Shown piece after piece: positions 33,247 to 41,617 of a stretch of 64,000 bases of DNA. The stretch is from Chloroflexia bacterium SDU3-3. Lineage in GTDB: Bacteria > Chloroflexota > Chloroflexia > Chloroflexales > Roseiflexaceae. Under the pieces are notes generated by a model, which saw nothing but the letters and a program-made list of their open reading frames with translations, was not told the origin of the DNA and ran no database searches. Location: NCBI GenBank assembly GCA_009268125.1, contig WBOU01000004.1, forward strand, positions 344,136 to 408,135, read 5' to 3'. The first letter of the stretch is position 1; each line of letters starts with the position of its first letter. The position numbers were made by a program, and so were the translations under genes.

Positions 33247-34509
33247 ATGAATATTCTGCTGCTCTCGCCCTACGCCCCCTACCCACCCTACGGCGGCGGT
33301 ACGATGCGCATCTACCAGATCGCCCGCGGGCTGGCCCGCCGCCACCGGGTCACATGCCTCACCTTCGCCGCCGACGCGCGGGCCGAGCGCGGCCTCGCGC
33401 CCTTCCGCGATGTCTGCCGTACCCTGGTGGTGCGCGGCCCCGATGATCGTAGCCTAGCCCGCCGCGCTGTCTCCACCGCGCTCTCGCCCCTGCCCGACAT
33501 GGCGCTGCGCAACGCATCGGCCAGCTACGCCCAGGCCCTGCGCGACCTGCTGGCCCGCGAGCACTTCGACATCGTGCAGGCCGAGAGCATCGAGATGGCC
33601 CCCTACCTCGACATCGTGCGCCAGGTGGCCGATGCCGCAGGCCACCGCCGCCCGATCTGCGCCTTCGACCAGTTCAACGCCGAGTACGTCATCCAGAAGC
33701 GCGCCGCCATCACCAGCTTCGACGCGCTGCGGCGCGGCGCGCTCTCGCCGCGCAACCTGGCCGGTGCCGCCTACTCCACGGTGCAGTGGGCCAAGCTGGC
33801 CCGCTACGAGCGCCGCGCTATCGCCCAGGCCGATGTGGTGTTCGCTGTCTCCGACGACGACCGCGCCACTATGCAGGCGCTCGCGCCCCACAGCACCATC
33901 CAGGTCGCGCCCAACGGCGTGGACACCACGGTCTTCAGCCGCGCCCAGCTCGAGCACGACCGCGCGGGCGCGCTCTCGTTCGGGCCGCCCACCCTGGTGT
34001 TCAGCGGCACGCTCGACTATCGGCCCAATGTGGATGCGGCGCTGTGGTTTGTGCGCCAGGTGCTGCCCCGCATCCACGCCCAGCGCCCCGACGTGCGGCT
34101 GGTGCTCATAGGGCGGCGGCCCGCGCCCGCGCTGCAGGCCCTGCCGCCCCAGCTGGTGACGCTGGTGGGCGAGGTGGCCGACGCGCGGCCCTACATCGCC
34201 GGGGCCAGCGTATACATCGTGCCGATGCGCATCGGCGGCGGCGTGCGCCTCAAGCTGCTGGAGGCGCTGGCCCTGGCCGCGCCAGTGGTGAGCACCGCCA
34301 TGGGTGCCGAGGGCGTGGCCGGGCTGGTGGGCGGCGAGCACTGCCTGCTGGCCGACAGCCCCGACGAGTTCGCCCAGGCCACCCTGCGCCTGCTCGATGA
34401 CCCACTGCTGGGCAGGTGCCTGGGGGCCGAGGGCCGCCGCCTGGTCTGCGAGACCTACGACTGGGAGGCGATCATCCCGCAATTCGAGGCGGGCTACCGG
34501 CAGCTATAG
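33247..34509 (+). CDS. Glycosyltransferase, GT-B fold (family 4-like)
   Basis: 420 residues. The N-domain opens NILLLSPYAPYPPYGGGTMRIY, typical of sugar transferases acting on lipid or exopolysaccharide acceptors. The C-domain has IQVAPNGVDTTVFS, LVFSGTLDYRPNVDAALWF, LIGRRP and the nucleotide-sugar site VPMRIGGGVRLKLLEALA. It begins 4 bp after the dgkA stop, so it belongs to the same transcript. Donor and acceptor are unknown. Confidence 0.9.
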   Translation: MNILLLSPYAPYPPYGGGTMRIYQIARGLARRHRVTCLTFAADARAERGLAPFRDVCRTLVVRGPDDRSLARRAVSTALSPLPDMALRNASASYAQALRDLLAREHFDIVQAESIEMAPYLDIVRQVADAAGHRRPICAFDQFNAEYVIQKRAAITSFDALRRGALSPRNLAGAAYSTVQWAKLARYERRAIAQADVVFAVSDDDRATMQALAPHSTIQVAPNGVDTTVFSRAQLEHDRAGALSFGPPTLVFSGTLDYRPNVDAALWFVRQVLPRIHAQRPDVRLVLIGRRPAPALQALPPQLVTLVGEVADARPYIAGASVYIVPMRIGGGVRLKLLEALALAAPVVSTAMGAEGVAGLVGGEHCLLADSPDEFAQATLRLLDDPLLGRCLGAEGRRLVCETYDWEAIIPQFEAGYRQL

Positions 34510-34585
34510 TACAATACGAGAATGGAGCCACCCGCCCAACGAGCGACCCACGCGGTAGCACATGGTCTTAGCGAAAGGCGAGCCG

Positions 34586-35227
34586 ATGCCAGACAACGAG
34601 CGCCAGCAGGAGATGATCGAGCGGCTGCAGGAGGATGAGCGCCTGCGCGGCGACCTGGGCGACGAGGCCGCCGCAGCCCTGCTGGCCTGGGCCGAGGCCC
34701 AGGTGCGCGCCCTCACCGACGACCCCGCGCGCCCCGATGCCGAGGTCGAGCCTGCCGTGCTCCAGGTGCGCTCGGCAGCGCGCCGCGCCGCCAAGAGCGG
34801 TGCCGACGACCCGCAGGCCATCGCCGCCCAGGCCGATGCCGAGCTGGCCAGCCTGCGCGGCGCGGCCCAGGCCCCCAGCCCAGCGCCTGAGCCACAGCCC
34901 ATCGAGGCCGTGCTCGCGCCAGCCCAGCCTACCACGCTCGCGCCTGCCCAGCCCGAGCAGCCCGCGCCTGAGCCGCAGCCTACCGAGGCCACGCTCGCGC
35001 CAGCCCAGCCCGAGCAGCCCACGCCTGAGCCGCAGCCTACCAAGGCCACGCTCGCGCCAGCCCAACCCGAGCAGCCCACGCCTGAGCCGCAGCCTACCCA
35101 GGCCACGCTCGCGCCAGCCCAACCCGAACAGCCCGCCGCACCGGCCAACGCCACCACGCCTGCGCCAGCCGAAAGCGACGCCCTCCAGCAGTGGCGCGAG
35201 CGCCTGCGCCGCTGGCTCGGCAGATAG
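34586..35227 (+). CDS. Unknown protein with 19-residue Pro/Ala/Gln repeats
   Basis: 213 residues from ATG 34586 (AAAGGCGAG upstream); an ATG eight codons earlier lacks a ribosome site. The first 95 residues are helical and acidic (ERQQEMIERLQEDERLRGDL...). The middle consists of low-complexity repeats LAPAQPEQPxPEPQPTxAT and the last 15 residues are basic (QQWRERLRRWLGR). It resembles a two-ended linker or tether; no function is recognised. A TACAAT box lies at 34510-34515. Confidence 0.75.
   Translation: MPDNERQQEMIERLQEDERLRGDLGDEAAAALLAWAEAQVRALTDDPARPDAEVEPAVLQVRSAARRAAKSGADDPQAIAAQADAELASLRGAAQAPSPAPEPQPIEAVLAPAQPTTLAPAQPEQPAPEPQPTEATLAPAQPEQPTPEPQPTKATLAPAQPEQPTPEPQPTQATLAPAQPEQPAAPANATTPAPAESDALQQWRERLRRWLGR
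34934..35135 (+). repeat. 57-bp coding tandem repeat, three units plus partial
   Basis: Units start at 34934, 34991, 35048 and 35105 with exact 57-bp spacing and a few substitutions; each encodes 19 Pro-rich residues. Copy number is likely variable between strains. Confidence 0.9.
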
Positions 35228-35320
35228 CCCACACTCGCAGCAGCATCCCTTCTGGTCGCCCCGCAGCGCTTGCGCCCCAGGCGACCTCTTTTATCCCTTG
35301 CCCACGAAAGGAGCAGAGCT

Positions 35321-36529
35321 ATGCCCCGGCGTTCATCCTCCAGCAAGTCCTCGCACAGACGCACATCCAGCAGCAAAACCTCGCCGCTGGCGGTGATCGG
35401 GGTGATTCTGCTGCTCATCCTCGGCTACCTCTACGAGAGCGGCAGGCTCAGTGGGGTGCTCGGCACGCCCCCAGTGGGCAACGGGCCAGGCGTCACCGAC
35501 GAGGCCCAGCCGCCCACCACCGCCCCCGGCCAGCCCGCCGCCGACGGCGCGATCACGCCCTACTTCACCACCACCGCGCTGGTCTACCCCGACAAGCAGA
35601 GCACGCGCGGCAAGGCCCCGCTGCTTGAGGCCTTTCTGGCCGACATCAACGCCGCCAGCAAGCGCATCGACCTCGCTACCTTCGACTTTGACATCCCCGA
35701 GGTCACCGACGCGCTGATCGCAGCCAAAAAGCGCGGCGTCGAGGTGCGGCTGATCGTCGATAGCGAGAATCTGGAGACCGAGGAGGTGGCGCAGGAGACC
35801 GGAAGGCTAAAGTCGGCGGGGATTCCTGTGCATTTCGACGATCGCGAACCATTTATGCATAATAAGTTCGCCTCGATCGACGATAAGATCGCATGGATGG
35901 GATCGTGGAACGTCACCACCAATGATACATTTCGCAACAATAACAACTTTATACGCTTTGTGAATGATCAGCTGGCCGCTGACTACCGCAACGAGTTCGA
36001 GCAGATGTTTGGCGGCGCATTTGGCACCGCAAAGAAAAGTGGCACGCCCTACCCCACCGTACAGATCGGCGATGCGACGATCTCTGTTTTTTATTCGCCA
36101 GAAGATGGCGTAGCCAAACATGTGCTAGAGTCGCTCAACCAAGCCAAAAAGAGCATTCGATTTATGGCGTTCTCGTACACCGCCGACCCGATCGCCGACG
36201 CGATGATATCGAAGCACAAGGCCGGGCTTACCGTCGATGGTGTCTTCGAGGCGCAGAACGCCAAGGGAACTGGTGCCGACTTTAGCAAGCTGCAGAATGG
36301 CGGGGTGAATATCCTTACCGATGGCAACTGCTATATTATGCATCATAAAACAATCATCATCGATGACCATATTGTCATCACCGGCTCGTACAACTTCACC
36401 GCGAGCGCAGAGCGCAGCAACGATGAAAACCTCGTGATCATCGACAGCCCTACGATAGCCAGCATCTACCTCGATGAGTTCAGCCGGGTCTTCGGCCAGG
36501 CGCAAAATCCCACACGTTGCGGCTCGTAG
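35321..36529 (+). CDS. Membrane-anchored phospholipase D-family protein
   Basis: 402 residues. A Ser/Lys/Arg-rich N-terminus is followed by one helix (about 23-38) and a Pro/Gly-rich linker, so the catalytic part is probably exported but tethered. It has two HKD motifs: HNKFASIDD with GSWN, and HHKTIIIDD with GSYN. This HxK(x)4D pair with GSxN is typical of PLD nucleases and phospholipases; substrate unknown. GAAAGGAGCAG precedes the ATG. From about 35780 onward the DNA is clearly less GC-rich than its neighbours (many AT-ending codons), suggesting a different history. Confidence 0.88.
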   Translation: MPRRSSSSKSSHRRTSSSKTSPLAVIGVILLLILGYLYESGRLSGVLGTPPVGNGPGVTDEAQPPTTAPGQPAADGAITPYFTTTALVYPDKQSTRGKAPLLEAFLADINAASKRIDLATFDFDIPEVTDALIAAKKRGVEVRLIVDSENLETEEVAQETGRLKSAGIPVHFDDREPFMHNKFASIDDKIAWMGSWNVTTNDTFRNNNNFIRFVNDQLAADYRNEFEQMFGGAFGTAKKSGTPYPTVQIGDATISVFYSPEDGVAKHVLESLNQAKKSIRFMAFSYTADPIADAMISKHKAGLTVDGVFEAQNAKGTGADFSKLQNGGVNILTDGNCYIMHHKTIIIDDHIVITGSYNFTASAERSNDENLVIIDSPTIASIYLDEFSRVFGQAQNPTRCGS

Positions 36530-36537
36530 CATGCAAA

Positions 36538-36574
36538 AAAGCGGCTCTGTTTCTTTAGAAAACAGAGCCGCTTT
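36538..36574. terminator. Strong bidirectional terminator
   Basis: Perfect 15-bp stem (36538-36552 with 36560-36574), A-run on the left and T-rich right flank (TTTCTTTTG), between convergent genes. Confidence 0.9.
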
Positions 36575-36614
36575 CTTTTGTAGAGTTTCCTAACAGAAAT
36601 TGCCGAAGCGCTGA

Positions 36615-36992
36615 CTATACCTCGGATTTCTTGCGCCGACCGCGGCGCTTTGGCGTTATGGGCGGAAGCGTGGCGGCAGCGACGCGCGCGACTTCCTCAT
36701 CCTCGTCATCGCTATTATCGATGTCGCTCAGTTCGATCACGCGGAAACGCAGCGTATCGCCCTTTGTACGCCGAAACTCGAGATTGACCTGTCGGCGGGC
36801 GGCGGCGGCTTTCAGGCGGTTTCGCACGGTTATGCGCTTTTCGCCCGATTCCAGCTCCGCTTCGCCATAATCGCCCACATTATAGCCATCAAGGAAGGTA
36901 TCGTAGAGTTCCTCGACAACCTTGCGCTGGCCCTTGTTCTTGTGCTCAATGGTTCGTACTTCGTCGACACTGAGCTTGCGCACCTTTGGCAT
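36615..36992 (-). CDS. Unknown small basic-tailed protein
   Basis: 125 residues from ATG 36992, with AAAGGAGA 4-11 bases upstream. Not recognised. Residues 5-75 are mixed charged (KLSVDEVRTIEHKNKGQR; RITVRNRLKAAAARRQ), an acidic cluster (DNSDDEDEE) lies near 95 and the tail is strongly basic (PKRRGRRKKSEV). The pattern of a folded core plus basic tail suggests nucleic-acid contact, but this is only a guess. Codon usage is less GC-rich than average here. A TATAAT box lies on the minus strand at 37025-37030. Confidence 0.72.
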   Translation of the reverse strand: MPKVRKLSVDEVRTIEHKNKGQRKVVEELYDTFLDGYNVGDYGEAELESGEKRITVRNRLKAAAARRQVNLEFRRTKGDTLRFRVIELSDIDNSDDEDEEVARVAAATLPPITPKRRGRRKKSEV

Positions 36993-37532
36993 ATATTTCT
37001 CCTTTGCTACGTAAGCCTCTACCAATTATACTACTCTAAGAAACTATTTTTTGCAAATACGATTCTATAGATTTTTGTTACCATTTCTGCTACATACTCG
37101 TACATCTACCAGATTCTTGCTTAATAGCCTGTTGCACCATGCTCGCTGGCCGAATATATATGGGTGTGTTCTGCCAGCAAACATCGATTATTTCCAACAT
37201 CACTTCTAGTTGCAGTCCCTATTAGGATGCCGTACGTTCAAAAACTATTCACAGCAATGATACGACGTAGAACGCTTTTTTAACCTGGATCGAAGCGCTT
37301 CGAGCGCCGAACTATCGGAACAGATTCAAAGCAGCTCTTTTCGTCATATTCTGGCCATGTTTGTATACACACCGAGCCACCACAGTGCACAGCGCCGCAA
37401 AGCCATCGCAAAACCACGCTAAGCATGGGCCAGCGAGCCTTTGTGCTATAATCCCTAGCACAACCGCACGGCATACTCGCGCGCTCACACTCGCGATTTC
37501 CATGCCCTCACAGCACGCAGGAGGATTTGGCG
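36993..37532. other. Low-GC intergenic region between divergent genes
   Basis: 540 bases, visibly AT-richer than the rest of the window. It holds the minus-strand -10 box (37025-37030) and a plus-strand TATAAT at 37447-37452 about 80 bases before fabF. No repeat module, tRNA or conserved frame was found; a small RNA cannot be excluded. Confidence 0.5.
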
Positions 37533-38960
37533 ATGCGGCCCATTTCCAGGGATACGCAGCAGCGGCGTGCGCTCCTGCGTCGCCGTCTTCTCGACCTAGC
37601 GGCGACACACGACGCCACCACAATAGAACAGCAGATCGACGCCCTGATCGAAGACATTGGCCTGGCCGACCTCGACCCGCTGCCCATGCGCTCCCCACAA
37701 GAGAGCTGGGATGAAGACCAGCGGATCGTCGTGACCGGCATGGGCGTGGTCACGCCGCTCGGCATCGGCCTCGATCCGTTCTGGCAGAACCTGACCGCCG
37801 GCAAGAGCGGCATCCACCGCGTCGAGAGCTTCAACATCAGCACCCTGGCCAGCCAGATCGCCGGCGAGGTGCCCGGCTTCGACCCCAAGAGCTATATGGA
37901 TGCCAAGGATGCCCGCCGGATCAGCCGCGCCAGCCAGTTCGCGGTGGCGGCGGCGCGCATGGCCCTAGAGGACGCCGACCTGACGGTGGACGCCAGCAAC
38001 AGCCACCAGATCGGCGCGCTGATCGGCAACGGCAGCTCATCGCCGCCCGACACCGAGGCGGCGGCCTATACCCTGATCGAGCGCGGCCTGAACAAGGTCA
38101 ACCCCTTCTACATCACCGGCTCGCTGCCCAACATGCCATCGTGCCAGGTCTCCATCCAGCTGGGCCTGCGCGGCTACAACACCAGCATCGCCACCGCATG
38201 CGCGGCCAGCGCCCAGGCCATCGGCGAGGCCGCCGAGATCATCCGGCGCGGCGACGCCACGGTGATGCTGGCGGGCGGCTCGGAGGCACCGGTGTGCAAG
38301 TTCACCCTGGCCTGCTTCAGCGCGGCGCGGGCGCTCTCCACCCGCAACGACGACCCCGAGCACGCCTCCCGCCCGTTCGACGCCCAGCGCGATGGCTTTA
38401 TTGTCTCCGAGGGCGCGGGCGTGCTGGTGCTGGAAAGCCTGGCCCACGCGCGGCGGCGCGGCGCGCGCATCTACGCCGAGCTGATCGGCTACGCATCCAC
38501 CTCCGACGCCTTCCACGTGACCGCGCCCCACCCCGACGGCGATGGCGCGGCCCGCGCGATGATCCGCGCCATGCAGAAGGCCGAGATCACACCACAGCAG
38601 GTAGACTACATCAATGCCCATGCCACCAGCACCGCCGCTGGCGACCTGGCCGAGACCCTGGCGATCAAGCAGGCGTTTGGCGAGTACGCCTACAGCGTGC
38701 CGATCAGCGCGTCGAAATCCATGCTGGGCCACCTGACCAGCGCGGCAGGCGCGGTGGAGGCCAGCGCGGCCATCCTGGCCATGCGCCATAGCCTCATCCC
38801 GCCCACCACCAACCTGTTCGACCCCGACCCGCGCTGCGACCTCGACTATGTGCCACACACGGCGCGGCGGGCGTCGCTGCAGGTTGTTATGTCGAACTCG
38901 TTCGGGTTCGGCGGGGTCAACGCGGTGCTGATCTTCCAGCAGCCGCCGCCCACGATCTAG
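37533..38960 (+). CDS. fabF: Beta-ketoacyl-ACP synthase II FabF-type, with N-terminal extension
   Basis: 475 residues. Condensing enzyme of type II fatty acid synthesis. The KAS fold begins at about residue 65 (RIVVTGMGVVTPLGIG). The active-site triad is complete: Cys in IATACAASAQAIG, His in NAHATSTAAGD and His in SMLGHLTSAAG. The preceding 60 or so residues are an Arg/Asp-rich helical extension not found in E. coli FabF. ATG 37533 is chosen because AGGAGG ends about 9 bases before it; a TTG two codons upstream is also in frame. No other fab gene is adjacent, so it may serve a specialised acyl product. Confidence 0.93.
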   Translation: MRPISRDTQQRRALLRRRLLDLAATHDATTIEQQIDALIEDIGLADLDPLPMRSPQESWDEDQRIVVTGMGVVTPLGIGLDPFWQNLTAGKSGIHRVESFNISTLASQIAGEVPGFDPKSYMDAKDARRISRASQFAVAAARMALEDADLTVDASNSHQIGALIGNGSSSPPDTEAAAYTLIERGLNKVNPFYITGSLPNMPSCQVSIQLGLRGYNTSIATACAASAQAIGEAAEIIRRGDATVMLAGGSEAPVCKFTLACFSAARALSTRNDDPEHASRPFDAQRDGFIVSEGAGVLVLESLAHARRRGARIYAELIGYASTSDAFHVTAPHPDGDGAARAMIRAMQKAEITPQQVDYINAHATSTAAGDLAETLAIKQAFGEYAYSVPISASKSMLGHLTSAAGAVEASAAILAMRHSLIPPTTNLFDPDPRCDLDYVPHTARRASLQVVMSNSFGFGGVNAVLIFQQPPPTI

Positions 38961-38974
38961 GCCGCCGGGCCGCC

Positions 38975-39027
38975 AGCGCACAAGAACGCCGCCCCTGAAA
39001 TGTTCAGGGGCGGCGTTCTTGTGCGCT
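38975..39027. terminator. 25-bp perfect-stem terminator between convergent genes
   Basis: 38975-38999 pairs with 39003-39027 without mismatch around a 3-base loop; it lies 14 bases after the fabF stop and just before the stop of the minus-strand receiver gene. Confidence 0.85.
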
Positions 39028-39034
39028 CCATGCG

Positions 39035-39424
39035 CTAGCCAGCCGAAGAGGCGGGCAGCAGCCGACCGATATGGTAGAGCAGGTTATCGAAGTCGAAGGG
39101 CTTCTCGATCAGATCGGCGCAGCCTAGGTCGCGCACGCGCGAGGATGGCAGCAGCGTGCCGTACACCGTGGTGCCCAGGATGGGCGTGTGCGACAGCTGG
39201 GGCCGCGCGTGCAGCCGCCGCGCCGTCTCCCAGGCCAGCTGGCCGGGCAGCGACAGCGCGGTGATGATCAGGTCGGGCATCACCACATCGGCAGATGCCA
39301 GCGCCTCGTGGCCCGAGGCCGCCGCCACCACGCGGTAGCCCGCCGACAGCAGGAATCGCCGCACCACCTCAAGATGATCGGGGGTGTCATCGATCAGCAG
39401 GATCGTAGGCTGTAGGATGCTCAT
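39035..39424 (-). CDS. Degenerate (pseudo-)receiver domain protein
   Basis: 129 residues with the CheY fold pattern: acidic pair DD at 12-13 (ILLIDDTPDH) and conserved Lys in IEKPFDFDN. The phospho-acceptor position reads DLIITALSLP, putting Ala56 where Asp is expected (compare Asp56 in the regulator at 5115). It therefore cannot be phosphorylated normally and probably acts as a constitutive or protein-binding adaptor. No output domain or kinase neighbour. Start at 39424 follows the family N-terminus. Confidence 0.85.
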   Translation of the reverse strand: MSILQPTILLIDDTPDHLEVVRRFLLSAGYRVVAAASGHEALASADVVMPDLIITALSLPGQLAWETARRLHARPQLSHTPILGTTVYGTLLPSSRVRDLGCADLIEKPFDFDNLLYHIGRLLPASSAG

Positions 39425-39515
39425 AGGCCACCCTCGTTAAAAATCCGTATGCTACAATTATATGACGTTTGTCGGGAGAATAATACGCTGTGCGCGTAAC
39501 CGAGGTACTATCGCC

Positions 39516-40559
39516 ATGAGCAACTGGGGCATCGTGGGGCACGAGTGGGCCATCCAATTTCTGCGGCAGTCGCTGGCTGGCGGGCGGGCTAGCCACGCCT
39601 ACCTGCTCAGCGGGCCAGCCCAGGTGGGCAAGGCGCTGCTGGCGCTGCGGCTGGCGCAGGTGCTCAACTGCGAGCGCGGCGAGATCGACCCGTGCATGGA
39701 ATGCCGATCGTGCAGGCGGATCGAGCGCGGCAACCACCCGGATGTGCGGATCTCGGGGATGGCGGTGCAGACGATCGGCATGAAGGCCGAGGACGCGGCC
39801 AAGCAGCGCGACCTGAAGATCGACACCGTGCGCGAGTGGCTGAGCGACGTGAACCTGAAGCCCTACGAGGGCCGCCGCCGCGTCTTCATCCTGCACGACG
39901 CCGAGCGGCTGAACGAGGCCGCCGCCAACGCCATGCTCAAGACGCTGGAGGAGCCGCCGCCCTACGCCACGCTCATCCTGGTGGCCAACACCTCGGGCGA
40001 TCTGCTGCCCACCATCGTCTCGCGCTGCCAGCCGCTGAAGCTACGCCCGGTGCCGCGCGCGCAGATCGCCCAGGCCCTGGTCGAACGCCGCCAGCTCGCC
40101 CAGGAGGATGCCGAGCTGCTGGCGGCGTGGAGCGGCGGGCGCTTCGGCTGGGCCGCACACATGGTGGACAGCCCCGACGATCTGGCCGCGCGCCAGGAGC
40201 AGCTGGAGCAGCTGGTGGCCCTGGCCAGCCAGCCCCGCGCCGAGGGCTTCCGCTGGGCCGAGGAGTGCGCCAAGGCCTACCGTGGCGGCGAGCAGGCCAC
40301 AGTGATCGACGCGCTGCGGCTGTGGCAGAGCTGGTGGCGCGATGTGATGCTGACGGCGGGCGGCTGCCCCGAGTCCGTCACCCACATCGACCAGCGCGAG
40401 GCCCTGGGCGCCCTGGCCAGCAGCTACAGCATCGCCGAGGTGAGCGGCTTCATCGCGCGGCTGGACATGGCGGCCCAGCAGCTGCGCGAGAACGTGAACC
40501 CCCAGCTGGTGATGGAGAACACCCTGCTGCATCTGCCGCAGCCGGGCGGGGCGCGCTAG
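39516..40559 (+). CDS. holB: DNA polymerase III subunit delta'
   Basis: 347 residues. Clamp-loader subunit of the AAA+ type. WGIVGHEWAIQFLRQSL opens the fold; a degenerate P-loop GPAQVGKAL is near residue 36. A four-Cys zinc module (CERGEIDPCMECRSC) is near 55-70, and HDAERLNEAAANAMLKTLEEPP and the SRC sensor (IVSRCQPLKL) follow. Gene choice between delta' and gamma/tau rests on length and the absence of tau-specific regions. GAGG lies about 10 bases before ATG 39516; an earlier ATG at 39462 falls only 3 bases after a TACAAT box, too close to be on the transcript. Confidence 0.92.
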   Translation: MSNWGIVGHEWAIQFLRQSLAGGRASHAYLLSGPAQVGKALLALRLAQVLNCERGEIDPCMECRSCRRIERGNHPDVRISGMAVQTIGMKAEDAAKQRDLKIDTVREWLSDVNLKPYEGRRRVFILHDAERLNEAAANAMLKTLEEPPPYATLILVANTSGDLLPTIVSRCQPLKLRPVPRAQIAQALVERRQLAQEDAELLAAWSGGRFGWAAHMVDSPDDLAARQEQLEQLVALASQPRAEGFRWAEECAKAYRGGEQATVIDALRLWQSWWRDVMLTAGGCPESVTHIDQREALGALASSYSIAEVSGFIARLDMAAQQLRENVNPQLVMENTLLHLPQPGGAR

Positions 40560-40568
40560 CGCCGCGCG

Positions 40569-41279
40569 CTACTCGTAGAAATCCGGGGCCTTACGCACAC
40601 CCGGCCACCGCCGCTCGTCGTGGCCAAAGATAGTGAGCGCCACACGCTCGCGCTCGATCAGCTCGCGCAGCTTGGCGATGCTGCGGGCGGACTGCTGCGG
40701 ATCCACATCCATGGTTGCCTGCGGGCCGCCCGGCTCCAGCATCGCCGCGTCGGGAATGGCGTCGATGGCCAGCAGCACCGCGCCGGTGCGCGGCAGCCGC
40801 ACCAGCACCGACTGGTGGCCAGGAACATGCCCGCCGGTCTCGATCACGCGCACGCCGGGGGCCACGTCGGCATCGCCATCCAGCAGCTCGTAGCGCAGGC
40901 TGGGGTGATCCCAGGCGGCGCGGGTGGCAGCGTAGCGCGCGGCTCCGGGGGCGCGGGCGGCCTGGTGGTGGGCGCGCTGCACCAGCAGGCGGGCGTGGGC
41001 AAACAGATCGTGCGCGCCCGAGTGATCGGGGTCGAAGTGGGTGCAGATCAGCACATCCACATCGGCGGGGGCAAGGCCTGCGCGGGCCAGCTGGGCCACC
41101 ACGTGATCATCCTCGCCAACCCACAGCCCAGGCAGCACCGGCGGGCCACCCACCGCCTCGCGGGAGAAGCCCGTGTCCACCAAGATATTCCGCCCGTCGT
41201 CAGTCTGGATGAGGTACCCCGGCACAGGAACGCCAACATCCCGCACGAGGCCATACTGCAGCACATAGAGACGCATCAC
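40569..41279 (-). CDS. Metallo-beta-lactamase-fold hydrolase (AHL-lactonase-like)
   Basis: 236 residues. N-terminal VPGYLIQTDDGRNILVDTGFS, metal motif THFDPDHSGAHD (HxDxDH), later His in TGGHVPGHQSVLVRL, Asp in LLAIDAI and His in IFGHDERRWP, so the dinuclear metal site looks complete. This subgroup includes N-acyl-homoserine lactonases and other lactone or ester hydrolases; quorum-quenching activity is possible but not shown. It is convergent with holB and ends 9 bp from it. Confidence 0.87.
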   Translation of the reverse strand: MMRLYVLQYGLVRDVGVPVPGYLIQTDDGRNILVDTGFSREAVGGPPVLPGLWVGEDDHVVAQLARAGLAPADVDVLICTHFDPDHSGAHDLFAHARLLVQRAHHQAARAPGAARYAATRAAWDHPSLRYELLDGDADVAPGVRVIETGGHVPGHQSVLVRLPRTGAVLLAIDAIPDAAMLEPGGPQATMDVDPQQSARSIAKLRELIERERVALTIFGHDERRWPGVRKAPDFYE

Positions 41280-41386
41280 TTCATCCTTGTCTGTTGCGGA
41301 TGCCCCAACGATACTACCGCCTGGCCCAGCGCGAAACCGCCGCCAGAACGAGCGCCGCCCTTTAATCTTCCCTTAAAAAAGTTCTA

Positions 41387-41415
41387 TTGCGCTGGGCCGC
41401 GCAGCATAGTACAAT
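41387..41415 (+). promoter_or_regulatory. Promoter of hpf
   Basis: TTGCGC (41387-41392), 17-bp spacer, TACAAT (41410-41415). It predicts a leader of about 195 nt before the hpf start codon. Confidence 0.75.
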
Positions 41416-41421
41416 GGAAGG

Positions 41422-41617
41422 TAATAGGAGCCTCTTATCAAAAGGCTAGTGCATGCGACAGAACGTTTGCAGCCGATACGCCAATCAGAACCGCTCCTTT
41501 CCTGTGTGCTAAATTCCGGCCCTTGGATCACGTGTGATCCGAGGGCCGTTCGTATCCCGCGCGATAACGGTGTCGCGGCAGGGGGTACACGGGTACCTGA
41601 ACGTGAGGAGGAACGCT
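41422..41617 (+). ncRNA. Structured 5' leader of hpf
   Basis: The predicted leader contains an AGCCT/AGGCT stem near 41430-41447, a 14-bp stem with one G-U pair and a CGTG loop (41517-41530 with 41535-41548), a CCGCG/CGCGG pairing near 41557-41580 and a GGTAC/GTACC hairpin (41584-41588 with 41593-41597) just before the ribosome site. None is followed by a U-run. The density of stems suggests a cis-regulatory RNA or small RNA. The raiA motif RNA occupies the same position upstream of raiA/hpf in other phyla; homology to it is not established. Confidence 0.5.

Noticed and set aside
34568-35122. Antisense frame with GWRERGLGRLRLRRGLLGL repeats
   Set aside because: A mirror of the 57-bp coding repeats; the plus-strand protein has the start site and non-repeat ends.
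36993-37532. A tRNA or other RNA gene in the low-GC gap
   Set aside because: No cloverleaf, T-loop sequence or conserved RNA motif could be recognised by eye.
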